In this document: one piece after another, positions 1 to 7,161 of the stretch
How the letters are laid out: every line of letters begins with the position of its first letter
How positions within the stretch are numbered: position 1 is the stretch's first letter
Made by a program: the position numbers and the translations under genes
Notes under the pieces: generated by a model
Database searches by the model: none
What the model was told of the DNA's origin: nothing
What the model saw: the letters and a program-made list of their open reading frames with translations, nothing else
Virus record (IMG/VR): IMGVR_UViG_3300010157_000060
Location: 1 to 64,000 of that record
Reading direction: 5' to 3' (one strand)
Source of the DNA: a virus
Length of the DNA: 64,000 bases

Positions 1-441
1 AGAACTTCCAGATGCTCCAGCTCCAGTTGAAGAGAATCCAGTCTTAGACTGGCTCTGCTTTAACTGCTCAGCTGCTCTGGTCTGAGCTAGATTGCTGGTC
101 GTGAGTAAGCGATTAAGAAGCTCGTTGTTGGACTCGTAGTACTTCTGGTTAGATGACAGTATCGCGTCGAGAGTAGTTCTAGCTTTCTTTATCTCATCTC
201 TTATGACAATTTGATCTTTTCTAAGATCACCTATATTCTTAGCTACATCCGACTCCGGAGCTAAGCTGGTAGTAGAAGATGCCATTACTTTAGATGCAGG
301 TGTAGCCAGCGCAGCTCCGATCTGGGCTTTTCTGGTCTTGAGCGCTATCAGCTCTTCTTGAGCTGCCGCGACTGCGCGGAGGTTCTTTCCCTCGCTCTTC
401 TCAATGATCGCTTTTAGAATATCTGAGTTGTCGTTTGCCAT
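1..441 (-). CDS. Probable tail tape measure protein, N-terminal 147 residues (partial)
   Basis: An open frame starts with ATG at 441 and runs off the left end of the window without a stop, so only the first 147 residues are visible. They are hydrophilic and predicted mostly helical (residues 8-40 and 70-130), then Ser/Gly-rich. The ATG shares one base with the TGA that ends the frameshifted tail-chaperone frame just upstream, which suggests translational coupling. In long-tailed phages the gene directly after the G/GT-type chaperone pair is normally the tape measure, which sets tail length; in T4 that is gp29. I recognise no specific motif, so the assignment rests on position and helical character. 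Another hub or tail-assembly protein remains possible. Confidence 0.5.
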   Translation of the reverse strand, partial: MANDNSDILKAIIEKSEGKNLRAVAAAQEELIALKTRKAQIGAALATPASKVMASSTTSLAPESDVAKNIGDLRKDQIVIRDEIKKARTTLDAILSSNQKYYESNNELLNRLLTTSNLAQTRAAEQLKQSQSKTGFSSTGAGASGSS

Positions 442-623
442 CAGCCCTGTCTTTTCTTATTCTGTTCCTCGACATATTGCGATATCATCTCAACGTAGAT
501 GTCCCTCTCATAGGGGTACAGATTATTCAAGTCAGCTATTGAGTATTTATGATGATGCACCAGCGCGAACTCTATTTTATAAAAGAGGGCCACGCTGCTG
601 TACCCAGTTAAAGTGTAAAAAAA
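441..623 (-). CDS. -1 frame extension of the gp26-like chaperone (GT-type fusion, 286 residues)
   Basis: After the T7 run at 617-623 the -1 frame reads 58 further residues, YTLTGYSSVALF to KKRQG, and stops with TGA at 441-443. It contains the segment NNLYPYERDIYVEMI. There is no ATG near the beginning of this frame and no ribosome site for independent translation; the first ATG lies 44 codons in. A -1 slip would give a 286-residue fusion of the gp26-like protein with this tail. The stop codon overlaps the next start codon. This copies the arrangement of frameshifted tail assembly chaperones in lambda-like and Mu-like phages. The frame is visible; the shift itself is inferred. Confidence 0.7.
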   Translation of the reverse strand, partial: FFYTLTGYSSVALFYKIEFALVHHHKYSIADLNNLYPYERDIYVEMISQYVEEQNKKRQG

Positions 624-1300
624 TCTTTGAGCCCACTCAGCTTGACCTCCTTCTTAGTTCCGTCCGGCATGAGAACTTCCGAGTCAAGTTCTACGACGGG
701 CATTGACTTGAAGAACTCAGTCATCTTCGCTGTATTCTCCATTGGAAGTGATAAGATGAATGTCTCTAGCTCATCTTTAGTAAAGTCGCTGTAGACTTTA
801 TTGTCATCCATAACGCTGACTATGCAGTCGATAAACACCGAGAAGACTTTATCTGGATCAGAATCGTCTTCTTCTAGAGATATAACTTGACTCAAGTTTG
901 GGTAGCGCATCTTTATTGAGATGCTATCGTTGATCTTTATTATGCTGCTGTGACCTTCTTTGAACTTGACTTTAACTTGCCCTAGGTCTATCTTGAACGG
1001 CACTCTCTTTCCATCATTCTCTAAGAACATATCCACCTCATTACTGATGGACACTTTTCTCAAGTTGACGAATATGTACTCGATATCAAAGATCGCTAGC
1101 TTATCTACGTCGATGTCATCGAATACGCAGTTGCGTATGATCTGCTTTAAGCAGGAGATGACCTCCTCTAAGTCATCTGACATCCTCACCATCAACAGGA
1201 GCTTCTCTTCCTGAACGGTGTACGGTCTAAAAGATATCGTCTTATTTGTAGAAGGTACTACCAGCTTGTATACTGGGTGCTTAATCTCTGGTAACGGCAT
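608..1300 (-). CDS. gp26: gp26-like baseplate hub / tail assembly chaperone (0-frame product)
   Basis: This 230-residue protein begins MPLPEIKHPVYKL and has the general look of T4 gp26 (208 residues), a baseplate hub subunit. Tail assembly chaperones of other long-tailed phages occupy the same place, between tube-type genes and the tape measure. It is moderately acidic with no membrane segment. The frame ends KDFFTL-stop. Seven T residues lie in the last codons (minus-strand GAT TTT TTT ACA), a good -1 slippery site, and the -1 frame stays open for 58 more codons. The start lies 17 bases after the upstream tube-like gene. I see the frames and the slippery run. That the protein acts as a G-type chaperone paired with a frameshifted GT-type form is inference. 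Confidence 0.7.
   Translation of the reverse strand: MPLPEIKHPVYKLVVPSTNKTISFRPYTVQEEKLLLMVRMSDDLEEVISCLKQIIRNCVFDDIDVDKLAIFDIEYIFVNLRKVSISNEVDMFLENDGKRVPFKIDLGQVKVKFKEGHSSIIKINDSISIKMRYPNLSQVISLEEDDSDPDKVFSVFIDCIVSVMDDNKVYSDFTKDELETFILSLPMENTAKMTEFFKSMPVVELDSEVLMPDGTKKEVKLSGLKDFFTL
617..623 (-). promoter_or_regulatory. Putative -1 programmed ribosomal frameshift site
   Basis: The minus strand reads G ATT TTT TTA C, that is T TTT TTT in the X XXY YYZ register of the gp26-like frame. Tandem slippage by one base back onto TTT TTT keeps perfect pairing. The 0-frame stop follows two codons later. No strong downstream hairpin is obvious by eye. Confidence 0.65.
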
Positions 1301-1317
1301 AGTATATCCTCATCACA

Positions 1318-1986
1318 TTAAAAATTATCTTTATTGTATCCCGGAGCTAATCTCTGGTCTATCTTAGGTAAGTTACTCTGACTCTGCGATGTCTGCGGTA
1401 CAGTCGAGTTAGGTACGCTCTTCGTGTTCCAAGTATTGTAGGCCATCACAATTGGGAGCCTAGCGAGTGAGTCGTTCTGCTCCCATCCAACTCCAACATC
1501 TCCCATCTGAACTGGGAACGCGTGCACTAGAGTGTAGACGGTGATGTCTTTACTATCGGGAGTCATGAAGTGAATGTCCACAGTTCCCTCGTACTCCTCT
1601 GGCCATGACCACTCACCGTAGTCGAGGCCTGAAGAGTTAGCTACGCCGACACCAATTCTACTCCAGTTATTAATCAGAGCCATCCACTTTGTGAAGAACT
1701 CAATGACGCTTCCCTTAGCGTCTATCATGAAAGAAAGCTGGACATCATTGAAGTCCGCGCTCAGCGGTCTCTTCTCCGTCGTGCCGTATCCGGGAGTCTT
1801 GACGTTCTGAGTTCCATAGCTGAGTCCCGGAAGAGAAGCCGCATCGCAGAAAAAGCTAGCTTGCCTAGAGTACTCATTTCCAATTAGAGATGCCGGAGGT
1901 GTTATGGATACGTAGAAGTGAGATGGCTTAGCCAACCCGCCGAGAGCGCTTATAGCGCTTGTTATGTCATTTATTGAGAACGCCAT
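1318..1986 (-). CDS. gp54: Tail-tube-fold protein, likely gp54-like baseplate tube initiator
   Basis: The 222-residue product begins MAFSINDITSAISALGG. This closely parallels the start of the gp19 tube protein encoded at 54296-54835 (MTFSINDIRSELQFGG). Both then follow the tube pattern, with a beta-strand carrying an ITxP-type motif, a charged loop and a W-rich middle (residues 115-145). T4 gp54 and gp48 are tube-like proteins that cap the baseplate and start tube polymerisation, and gp48 is identified separately at 3063. A gp54 role is therefore the natural reading, although T4 gp54 is longer (320 residues). The start overlaps the stop of the upstream gene by one base (ATG/TAA). A second tube protein is an alternative. 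Confidence 0.6.
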   Translation of the reverse strand: MAFSINDITSAISALGGLAKPSHFYVSITPPASLIGNEYSRQASFFCDAASLPGLSYGTQNVKTPGYGTTEKRPLSADFNDVQLSFMIDAKGSVIEFFTKWMALINNWSRIGVGVANSSGLDYGEWSWPEEYEGTVDIHFMTPDSKDITVYTLVHAFPVQMGDVGVGWEQNDSLARLPIVMAYNTWNTKSVPNSTVPQTSQSQSNLPKIDQRLAPGYNKDNF

Positions 1987-2573
1987 TATGCTCTTCTTAT
2001 TTTGTTCTGTGAGTCTGAGTATACCTGCCTCTTGTTGACAGTGAATCTCTCAAGTGGCAGGAACAGCGCTATATCCCACTCGTTCGATGGAACTAAGAGG
2101 AACCTAGTCTGAAGCTGCGAGAAGAGGTACCTCTTTACGCACGGTCTAAAGTATTTATACTTAGCTGAGCCGTTGAGCAGGTCGTACGACATCCTGAGCT
2201 TGGTCTTCTCATCGAACTTCTGGTTAGTTGACAGATCATAGAGAGCGTCCATCAACCTAGCCCTGAGAAGGTGAGGTAGGTAGTGGAGGTTCATTCCCAA
2301 GAACCCATCGGCGTCAACTGAGAATGGAAACACGAGTGGGAACTTATCGTAGTAGGGCAGAGTGTCTTTGTGCTTAGCGTCGTAGGCGAACATGTACATG
2401 TACCCCGGCATCGGCTTCGTTCTCTGGAGCTCAGTGTGACCAGCGACGAGCTTCTTCTCGTTGACTCTAGCTACTTCCCTAGCTTTCTCTCTGAACCAAT
2501 CTCTAGAGTCCAAGAACCCCGGCCTCGCGAAGCTCGTCCTGCCTTGCTCGAGTATGTTAGCAAATAATGGCAT
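1986..2573 (-). CDS. Conserved T4-like virion or assembly protein, function unknown
   Basis: This 195-residue protein contains PMPGYMYMFAYDAKHKDTLP and a later FLGMNLHYLPHLLRARLMD segment, rich in aromatic and basic residues. I associate proteins of this kind with T4-like phages of cyanobacteria and alphaproteobacteria, next to gp4 or baseplate genes, but I cannot attach a function. It overlaps the stop of gp4 at 2573 and the start of the tube-like gene at 1986, so the four leftward genes appear translationally coupled. A TATAAATA box lies inside it on the same strand at 2152-2159 and could add transcription of the genes that follow. T4 gp2 (DNA end protector) lies near gp4 in T4 and is one candidate, but I see no clear similarity. 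Confidence 0.55.
   Translation of the reverse strand: MPLFANILEQGRTSFARPGFLDSRDWFREKAREVARVNEKKLVAGHTELQRTKPMPGYMYMFAYDAKHKDTLPYYDKFPLVFPFSVDADGFLGMNLHYLPHLLRARLMDALYDLSTNQKFDEKTKLRMSYDLLNGSAKYKYFRPCVKRYLFSQLQTRFLLVPSNEWDIALFLPLERFTVNKRQVYSDSQNKIRRA
2152..2159 (-). promoter_or_regulatory. Possible internal T4-type late promoter (minus strand)
   Basis: The minus strand reads TATAAATAC inside the unknown gene at 1986-2573. The sequence also codes for part of KYKYFR, so it may be a chance match. It lies about 165 bases upstream of the tube-like gene at 1318-1986. Confidence 0.3.
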
Positions 2574-3010
2574 TACTTAACACCTATGTCTTTCTCGGTC
2601 ATGATCTTGAACTCCCAGTTCCTGTCTCTACAGAACTCGGTGGCAGCTCTCCACTTAGCTTGATTGACGCCGTAAGTGAGTACCTCATTGATGTACTTTC
2701 TAGACCTCTCGCTTTTTCTGACTGGCTCTAAGGTCTGTGCGTACGGCTTTACTTCTATGATAAGAGTATTTATCTTGTCTTCGTTAGTTCTCATCTGGAC
2801 ATAGAAGTCCGGAAAGTACCTGTGTATCCTGTTGTCGACTGGGGACCTGTAAGGTATCACGACTTCTTCTGAGCCCCACTTTATAACACTCGTGTGGCTG
2901 TCAAAGTACCTCATGAGCCTGAGCTCCCATAAGCTCCTGTAGATTATGTTGCTCACGTCTCCGATGTACTTCTGCGGGAACTTTGGCTTGAACTTTCCTT
3001 TGTAAGACAT
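2573..3010 (-). CDS. gp4: gp4 head completion protein, TnsA-like nuclease fold
   Basis: T4 gp4 (also called gp50) completes the DNA-filled head so that the tail can join. The 145-residue product matches the family in length (T4 150). It carries the layout of a PD-(D/E)xK nuclease of TnsA type: E29 in RSLWELRLM, D68 in YFPDFYV, and E86-V-K88 in IIEVKPY. The family is thought to trim or process DNA ends at the head portal. The gene is the first of the leftward block, and its start lies about 30 bases from the late promoter on the same strand at 3042-3049. Assignment is firm from motif order and length. Confidence 0.85.
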   Translation of the reverse strand: MSYKGKFKPKFPQKYIGDVSNIIYRSLWELRLMRYFDSHTSVIKWGSEEVVIPYRSPVDNRIHRYFPDFYVQMRTNEDKINTLIIEVKPYAQTLEPVRKSERSRKYINEVLTYGVNQAKWRAATEFCRDRNWEFKIMTEKDIGVK

Positions 3011-3020
3011 CTATTCTCGC

Positions 3021-3028
3021 TATAAATA
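3021..3028 (+). promoter_or_regulatory. T4-type late promoter for the rightward baseplate genes
   Basis: An exact TATAAATA lies 35 bases before the gp48 start, in the gap between the divergent gp4 and gp48 genes. In T4 this -10 element is read by sigma factor gp55 with the sliding clamp. The leader would be about 20 bases. Confidence 0.75.
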
Positions 3029-3041
3029 TAACTGTACACTG

Positions 3042-3049
3042 TATTTATA
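3042..3049 (-). promoter_or_regulatory. T4-type late promoter for the leftward gp4 block
   Basis: Minus-strand TATAAATAC, 32 bases before the gp4 start. It faces the plus-strand box at 3021-3028 only 13 bases away, so the two initiation regions overlap. Confidence 0.75.
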
Positions 3050-3062
3050 GGAATACCGGCCG

Positions 3063-3887
3063 ATGTCGACATACGACTACAGGGACGACAAGTCTAAATA
3101 CTACACTCGAATAACTGAGTACAAGTACTCAAGGGAAGTTCCGGGGTCTAGTGCTAAGAGAACTGTCGAGAACTACTACTTTCTTCCACTTCCTGAGAAC
3201 TTACCAAATGATCACTACTCAGCTGATATCCAGTCTTTTGATCTAGGTGAGATAGGTACGTCGATCGACATAATGAAGCGCGGGATTGCTGGATCATCGA
3301 TGGTGGAGATGGTCGGGGCAGCTGCAGCTGGTGGTGTAGCTATCTCAGGAATCATGGCTGCTATGGGAATAAAAGCTGGAGCTCACGTAACTGATGCTCT
3401 AGCAAAAGGCGGTGTTGCTGGAGCAGCTGCGCTCCCGTTCGCTTCGGCTTATGGTGGAGTAACTAGGAACCCTCACACAGCTCTTATCTTCAACAAGATG
3501 AACATGAGATCTTTCTCTCTCGCTTTCAAGATGTCCCCTAGGAACCAAGCGCAGAGCAGGAGAATAAACGACATTATAAACATGCTAAAGCTCAGGATGC
3601 ATCCTACTTACAACGCTACTGGCAAGGGATTCGCTCTCGACTACCCGAACTTATTCACCGTGCAGTTTGCCGGTCTGGACTACGAGGGATATCCTAAGAT
3701 AGACTTCTCATTTCTGCAAGACATGCAGGTGAATAACTCTCCGCAGGGAGTTGCTGTTTACAAGGGGGGTTACCCATCATTCATTGAGCTGCAGCTGCAG
3801 TTCGGTGAGATAGACATGAAGACGAGAGAGTCATTCTCCGGTCTAGGTCCAAGCGGTCAAGCTCCTGCTGGAAGTACGAGGTTCTGA
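3063..3887 (+). CDS. gp48: gp48 baseplate tail-tube cap
   Basis: gp48 closes the centre of the baseplate and, with gp54, starts the tail tube. The 274-residue product has a central Ala/Gly-rich hydrophobic stretch (residues 80-130). It then shows the family pattern NPHTALIFNKMNMRSFSLAF followed by a basic, helical segment and a tube-like C-terminal half with FLQDMQVNNSPQG. T4 gp48 is longer (364 residues). The gene follows the late promoter at 3021 and is the first of a long rightward run. Its stop overlaps the gp53 ATG by one base. The Ala/Gly-rich stretch could be a hydrophobic insert or transmembrane-like helix, which is unusual for a structural protein. Confidence 0.75.
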   Translation: MSTYDYRDDKSKYYTRITEYKYSREVPGSSAKRTVENYYFLPLPENLPNDHYSADIQSFDLGEIGTSIDIMKRGIAGSSMVEMVGAAAAGGVAISGIMAAMGIKAGAHVTDALAKGGVAGAAALPFASAYGGVTRNPHTALIFNKMNMRSFSLAFKMSPRNQAQSRRINDIINMLKLRMHPTYNATGKGFALDYPNLFTVQFAGLDYEGYPKIDFSFLQDMQVNNSPQGVAVYKGGYPSFIELQLQFGEIDMKTRESFSGLGPSGQAPAGSTRF

Positions 3888-4438
3888 TGGCGTACTTCGG
3901 TAGCTTTCCAAAGATAAACTACTTCAACTCGACTACTAGGAACATCATCTTGAGGGCCGCTATAATAACGGACATCTTCAAGAAGACCGATACTTTCTAC
4001 ACTTATATAGTGAAGGAAGGTCAGAGGCCAGATAACGTAGCTGCTGAAGTGTATGAAGATCCGACTAAAGACTGGGTGGTGTTCTTCAGCAACAGCGTCG
4101 TTGACCCATACTATGACTGGCCTCTCAGCGATAATGATCTGAAGAAGTACTTAGAGAACAAGTACTCAAAGACTATATATGAGCTGCAGAGCCAAATAGA
4201 GCACTACGAGTATACTGGAGTTGGTGGAGAGTCAGATCTAGACATCGCTCGTAAGTCGTGGACCCTAAGCACTACTACTTACAATACTCTATCTCCAACT
4301 GACAGGTCCGGATGGACTCCGGTCTACACTTACGACTACGAAGTTGAACAGAACGACTCAAAGAGAGTTATCAACTTGCTATCTCCAATATACCTACCAC
4401 AGCTGACAAGAGAACTCGCGAGCATATTCAATAAATGA
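3887..4438 (+). CDS. gp53: gp53 baseplate wedge subunit
   Basis: gp53 is the wedge protein that lets six wedges join around the hub. The 183-residue product is close to T4 gp53 (196). It shows the family opening MAYFGSFPKINY, then VKEGQRPDNVAAEVYEDPT, a LysM-like stretch, and the WVVFFSNSVVDPYYDWPLS segment typical of gp53. It overlaps the next gene by four bases (ATGA), consistent with coupled translation. Assignment is confident. Confidence 0.85.
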   Translation: MAYFGSFPKINYFNSTTRNIILRAAIITDIFKKTDTFYTYIVKEGQRPDNVAAEVYEDPTKDWVVFFSNSVVDPYYDWPLSDNDLKKYLENKYSKTIYELQSQIEHYEYTGVGGESDLDIARKSWTLSTTTYNTLSPTDRSGWTPVYTYDYEVEQNDSKRVINLLSPIYLPQLTRELASIFNK

Positions 4439-5856
4439 CTGATAGTGCAAATCCCTTCACAGCTAGGGTAGTCGATATACAGATGACCAAGTTCAACGGC
4501 GGGGATCCAATGGGGATCATGCCGCAGGTCATGGAGCTGAACATATACCAGTCGGTGTTCTCTCCTATCATAAAAGCTGAGTTGGTCATAAACGACCTCA
4601 TCAACATACTCGGCAACTACCCGATATCAAATGAAGAGTACGTCACTATAACTCTAGATCAAGATTCTGGAATTGAGCCAAATGAGAGACAGAAGTTTGA
4701 GCTTAAGTTCGTTATAGTTAGCGTTGAGAAGATCGTCGTAGATGATGCCGGCAGGTCCATGGCTTACGTGATGCAGCTCGACAGCGTCGAGGCTTTCGTT
4801 AACGCTAAGACCAAGATCTCAAAAGCATACAAAGACACTATTGAGAAGATGATAGAGTCCATAGTAACTGAGTACTTAAAGTCCGACAAGAAGCTGAACA
4901 TACTGGCTGACACTAAGAAGTCGAGGGACCTCGTAGTTCCCTTGCTCAGGCCATTTGCCGCTCTCAATTGGATGTGCAAGTTCGCTGTCTCAGCTGAGTC
5001 AGAGAAGCACTACACCCACATGTTCTTTGAGAGCATGGCCGCGGGCGATGGCTTTGAGGGTGGTAGCATGAAGCCGGGGTTCGTGTTCAAAGCCCTACAG
5101 AGACCATCTTTCAGGGGAGCTCTGGACGAAGCCGCAATAAACTCAGCTGCAGTTCAGCCCTACTTCTACATATCTAACATTGAAGCTGTGAGGAACAGCC
5201 CAGCCCAGATGAAGAGCTTGATGTCTAGGGGGTTCAGCGAGGCTAGGTCGGTGCTCAGCGTAAAGCTTAACAAGAGATATGCTGGACTAGAGAAGATCAT
5301 AGGTGGTTACTTTGAGAATGAGTACGTTGAGATCAACATGCTCCAGAAAGACCACAAGATAACTAAGACGTCTCTGAGGGATTCATTCAATAGCCTATAT
5401 GTAAATAAGCTGAACACGCAACCTTACATAGACGACGTCATCGACTTCGATGATAGAGATGAGACGGCGCCTAGGACAAAGTACATCATCAACAACTACG
5501 ATGACTTGAACCAGCCGAGCTTGAGGGATAAGTGGGGCAGGGGAACTAGATCGCTCTTTGCTTATGGCCAGATCAACTTGACCATATCGATACCGACTGA
5601 CTTTCTCTTGAGGCCAGGAGACCTGATCTACTTGAACTTGCCGGACGTGCACGGATTCCAGACTATCGATGACGAGAAGTACATATCTGGGCTGTTCACC
5701 ATATGTGAGATAAAGAATACTCTCAGAGTGAATGGCGATACAGTAACAGTTCTCAAGATCAACAAGGACTCTTACTTGAACTCACTATTCGAGAAGACGC
5801 TCTTCGCTCCTGACTCAGCTTCACCAGCATTTGGAAATCCACAGGTGACAGCATGA
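4435..5856 (+). CDS. gp27: gp27-like baseplate hub subunit
   Basis: The 473-residue product has the opening of gp27-type hub proteins, with a beta-rich segment followed by SVFSPIIKAELVINDLINI and an LGNYPISNEE turn. gp27 forms the trimeric ring that links the sixfold tube to the threefold gp5 spike, and it is tube-like in fold. T4 gp27 has 391 residues. Neighbour order supports the call: the next gene overlaps by four bases and encodes the gp5-type OB-fold and lysozyme protein that sits on gp27 in the virion. A late segment (residues 370-440) with LRPGDLIYLNLPDV resembles the beta-barrel turns of hub proteins. Confidence 0.7.
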   Translation: MTDSANPFTARVVDIQMTKFNGGDPMGIMPQVMELNIYQSVFSPIIKAELVINDLINILGNYPISNEEYVTITLDQDSGIEPNERQKFELKFVIVSVEKIVVDDAGRSMAYVMQLDSVEAFVNAKTKISKAYKDTIEKMIESIVTEYLKSDKKLNILADTKKSRDLVVPLLRPFAALNWMCKFAVSAESEKHYTHMFFESMAAGDGFEGGSMKPGFVFKALQRPSFRGALDEAAINSAAVQPYFYISNIEAVRNSPAQMKSLMSRGFSEARSVLSVKLNKRYAGLEKIIGGYFENEYVEINMLQKDHKITKTSLRDSFNSLYVNKLNTQPYIDDVIDFDDRDETAPRTKYIINNYDDLNQPSLRDKWGRGTRSLFAYGQINLTISIPTDFLLRPGDLIYLNLPDVHGFQTIDDEKYISGLFTICEIKNTLRVNGDTVTVLKINKDSYLNSLFEKTLFAPDSASPAFGNPQVTA

Positions 5857-6782
5857 TAAATGAGGACTTCTACGGAGACCAGTTCAAGTGGTTCATCGGC
5901 GTCGTCAAGGACAGCTTCGGTGACAAGAACAGAGTTCGCGTTAGGATATTCGGCGTCCATCGCGCCGATGACATAACCGATGTCTCAGATGGAGATCTAC
6001 AACCAGCTCTGGTATTGTACCCAACGACAGGCGGCCATACATCAGGCGGCAGCATGTCGCACGGTCTAGTTAACGGAACGTGGGTCTTCGGATTCTTCGC
6101 AGACGGCGATGACTGTCAGCAGCCAGTCATTCTCGGAGTTATTGACGGTGGAGCCGGCTCCGCTTCAACGTCAATTCCGAGAAATGGAGCTGAGTCTCCA
6201 GGATCACCCGGAGACTCTGGAACTGGCAGCTCAACTACTGACTCTCCGGGAACAACATCTACGTCAGTTAATCTCCCCGGAAATAGCAACGTCGAGAAAG
6301 CTTACAACATGATACGCGATCTCATAGAGAAGAGCGGTCAGTCAGGTGGTGACGTTCACGCGCAGGCGTGCGGTATACTCGGTAACATCATAGCAGAGAG
6401 CCAGTGCAATCCAAATGCTGGGTTCAGCAAAGCTGCCATCGATACGGATGGTGGTAAGACGTACGGAATATGCTCTTGGAATACAAACAGCGGTAGGCCA
6501 CAGAAGATGTTCAGAGAGTACGGCGATCACCCTACTCTAGACCAGCAGATCTCCTTCATGTGGGGAGAGCTCATGACGTGCGAGAACAAAGCTTTCAAGA
6601 GAATCATGGCCGCTAGGAATGTCATGGAGGCTACTCAGGCGATGTGCTTCTATGAGAGACCAGCATGCTACAAGAGAACTTATATAGATACAAATAACAA
6701 GACATTCCCTCCTAGAATTGAGGCTGCCCAGAAGCTCTACAGCAGCATCAAGTACACTCCAATTGATAAGAGGACGAACTGA
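5853..6782 (+). CDS. gp5: gp5-like hub protein: OB-fold plus tail lysozyme
   Basis: This is the first half of a split gp5. Residues 10-100 form the gp5/VgrG OB-fold (FKWFIGVVKDSFGDKNRVRV and WVFGFFADGDDCQQPVILGV). A Ser/Gly/Thr linker covers 101-145. Residues 147-297 look like a phage tail lysozyme of the Phage_lysozyme2 type, with a likely catalytic Glu at 182 (NIIAES), a YGICSWN turn and a conserved W/GEL segment. The domain would cut peptidoglycan during tail penetration. In T4 gp5 the lysozyme is a T4L-type domain and the beta-helix is in the same chain; here the needle is the separate gene at 7162. The start overlaps the gp27-like gene (ATGA). Confidence 0.8.
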   Translation: MINEDFYGDQFKWFIGVVKDSFGDKNRVRVRIFGVHRADDITDVSDGDLQPALVLYPTTGGHTSGGSMSHGLVNGTWVFGFFADGDDCQQPVILGVIDGGAGSASTSIPRNGAESPGSPGDSGTGSSTTDSPGTTSTSVNLPGNSNVEKAYNMIRDLIEKSGQSGGDVHAQACGILGNIIAESQCNPNAGFSKAAIDTDGGKTYGICSWNTNSGRPQKMFREYGDHPTLDQQISFMWGELMTCENKAFKRIMAARNVMEATQAMCFYERPACYKRTYIDTNNKTFPPRIEAAQKLYSSIKYTPIDKRTN

Positions 6783-6784
6783 TA

Positions 6785-7159
6785 ATGGAAGTCGTTGGTC
6801 CAGCTTTCGTCGCGAGATCATCTAACATAGAGTTCTCCACGACTAAGACTCTGAGGAACGAGGACGTGGATATCCAGTCGCTCAGCGCTAACTTCGTGCT
6901 TGACTTGAACGGCACGATATACAAGCTGAGCGACCCATCACCGGACAGCGCTACGGTCATTCTCGTCGGCGGCCTCGATACTTTCATTCATGAGAAGAAC
7001 AAGAGGGACCCAAAGTTCTACATGACTACTAGACAGAAAGTCGTCATATATAATATACTGAAGATAGTAGCCCAGAATACCGATACAGCTAAGATCACCG
7101 GAACTGACGGAGTTCTGGACCAGATAGTGCACGCAACTTACTTTAACTACTGTGGATAA
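6785..7159 (+). CDS. Small hub-region protein with degenerate amidase-like sequence
   Basis: I do not firmly recognise this 124-residue protein. Its middle (residues 40-105) runs GTIYKLSDPSPDSATVILVG-GLDTF, then MTTRQKVVIYNILKIVAQ, then AKITG. This follows the core of T7-lysozyme/PGRP-type amidases: a beta-strand ending in VGGLD, a helix beginning T-x-x-Q, then a strand ending I-x-G. The zinc-binding histidines are not in the expected places, so if related it is probably inactive and structural. It lies between the two halves of the gp5 spike, with 2-base gaps on both sides, which points to a tail-hub role. Confidence that it is a real gene is high; function is open. Confidence 0.55.
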   Translation: MEVVGPAFVARSSNIEFSTTKTLRNEDVDIQSLSANFVLDLNGTIYKLSDPSPDSATVILVGGLDTFIHEKNKRDPKFYMTTRQKVVIYNILKIVAQNTDTAKITGTDGVLDQIVHATYFNYCG

Positions 7160-7161
7160 AC

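Noticed and set aside
404-706. Plus-strand open frame of 100 codons
   Set aside because: It lies over the frameshift region of the leftward gene and has no family likeness or ribosome site.
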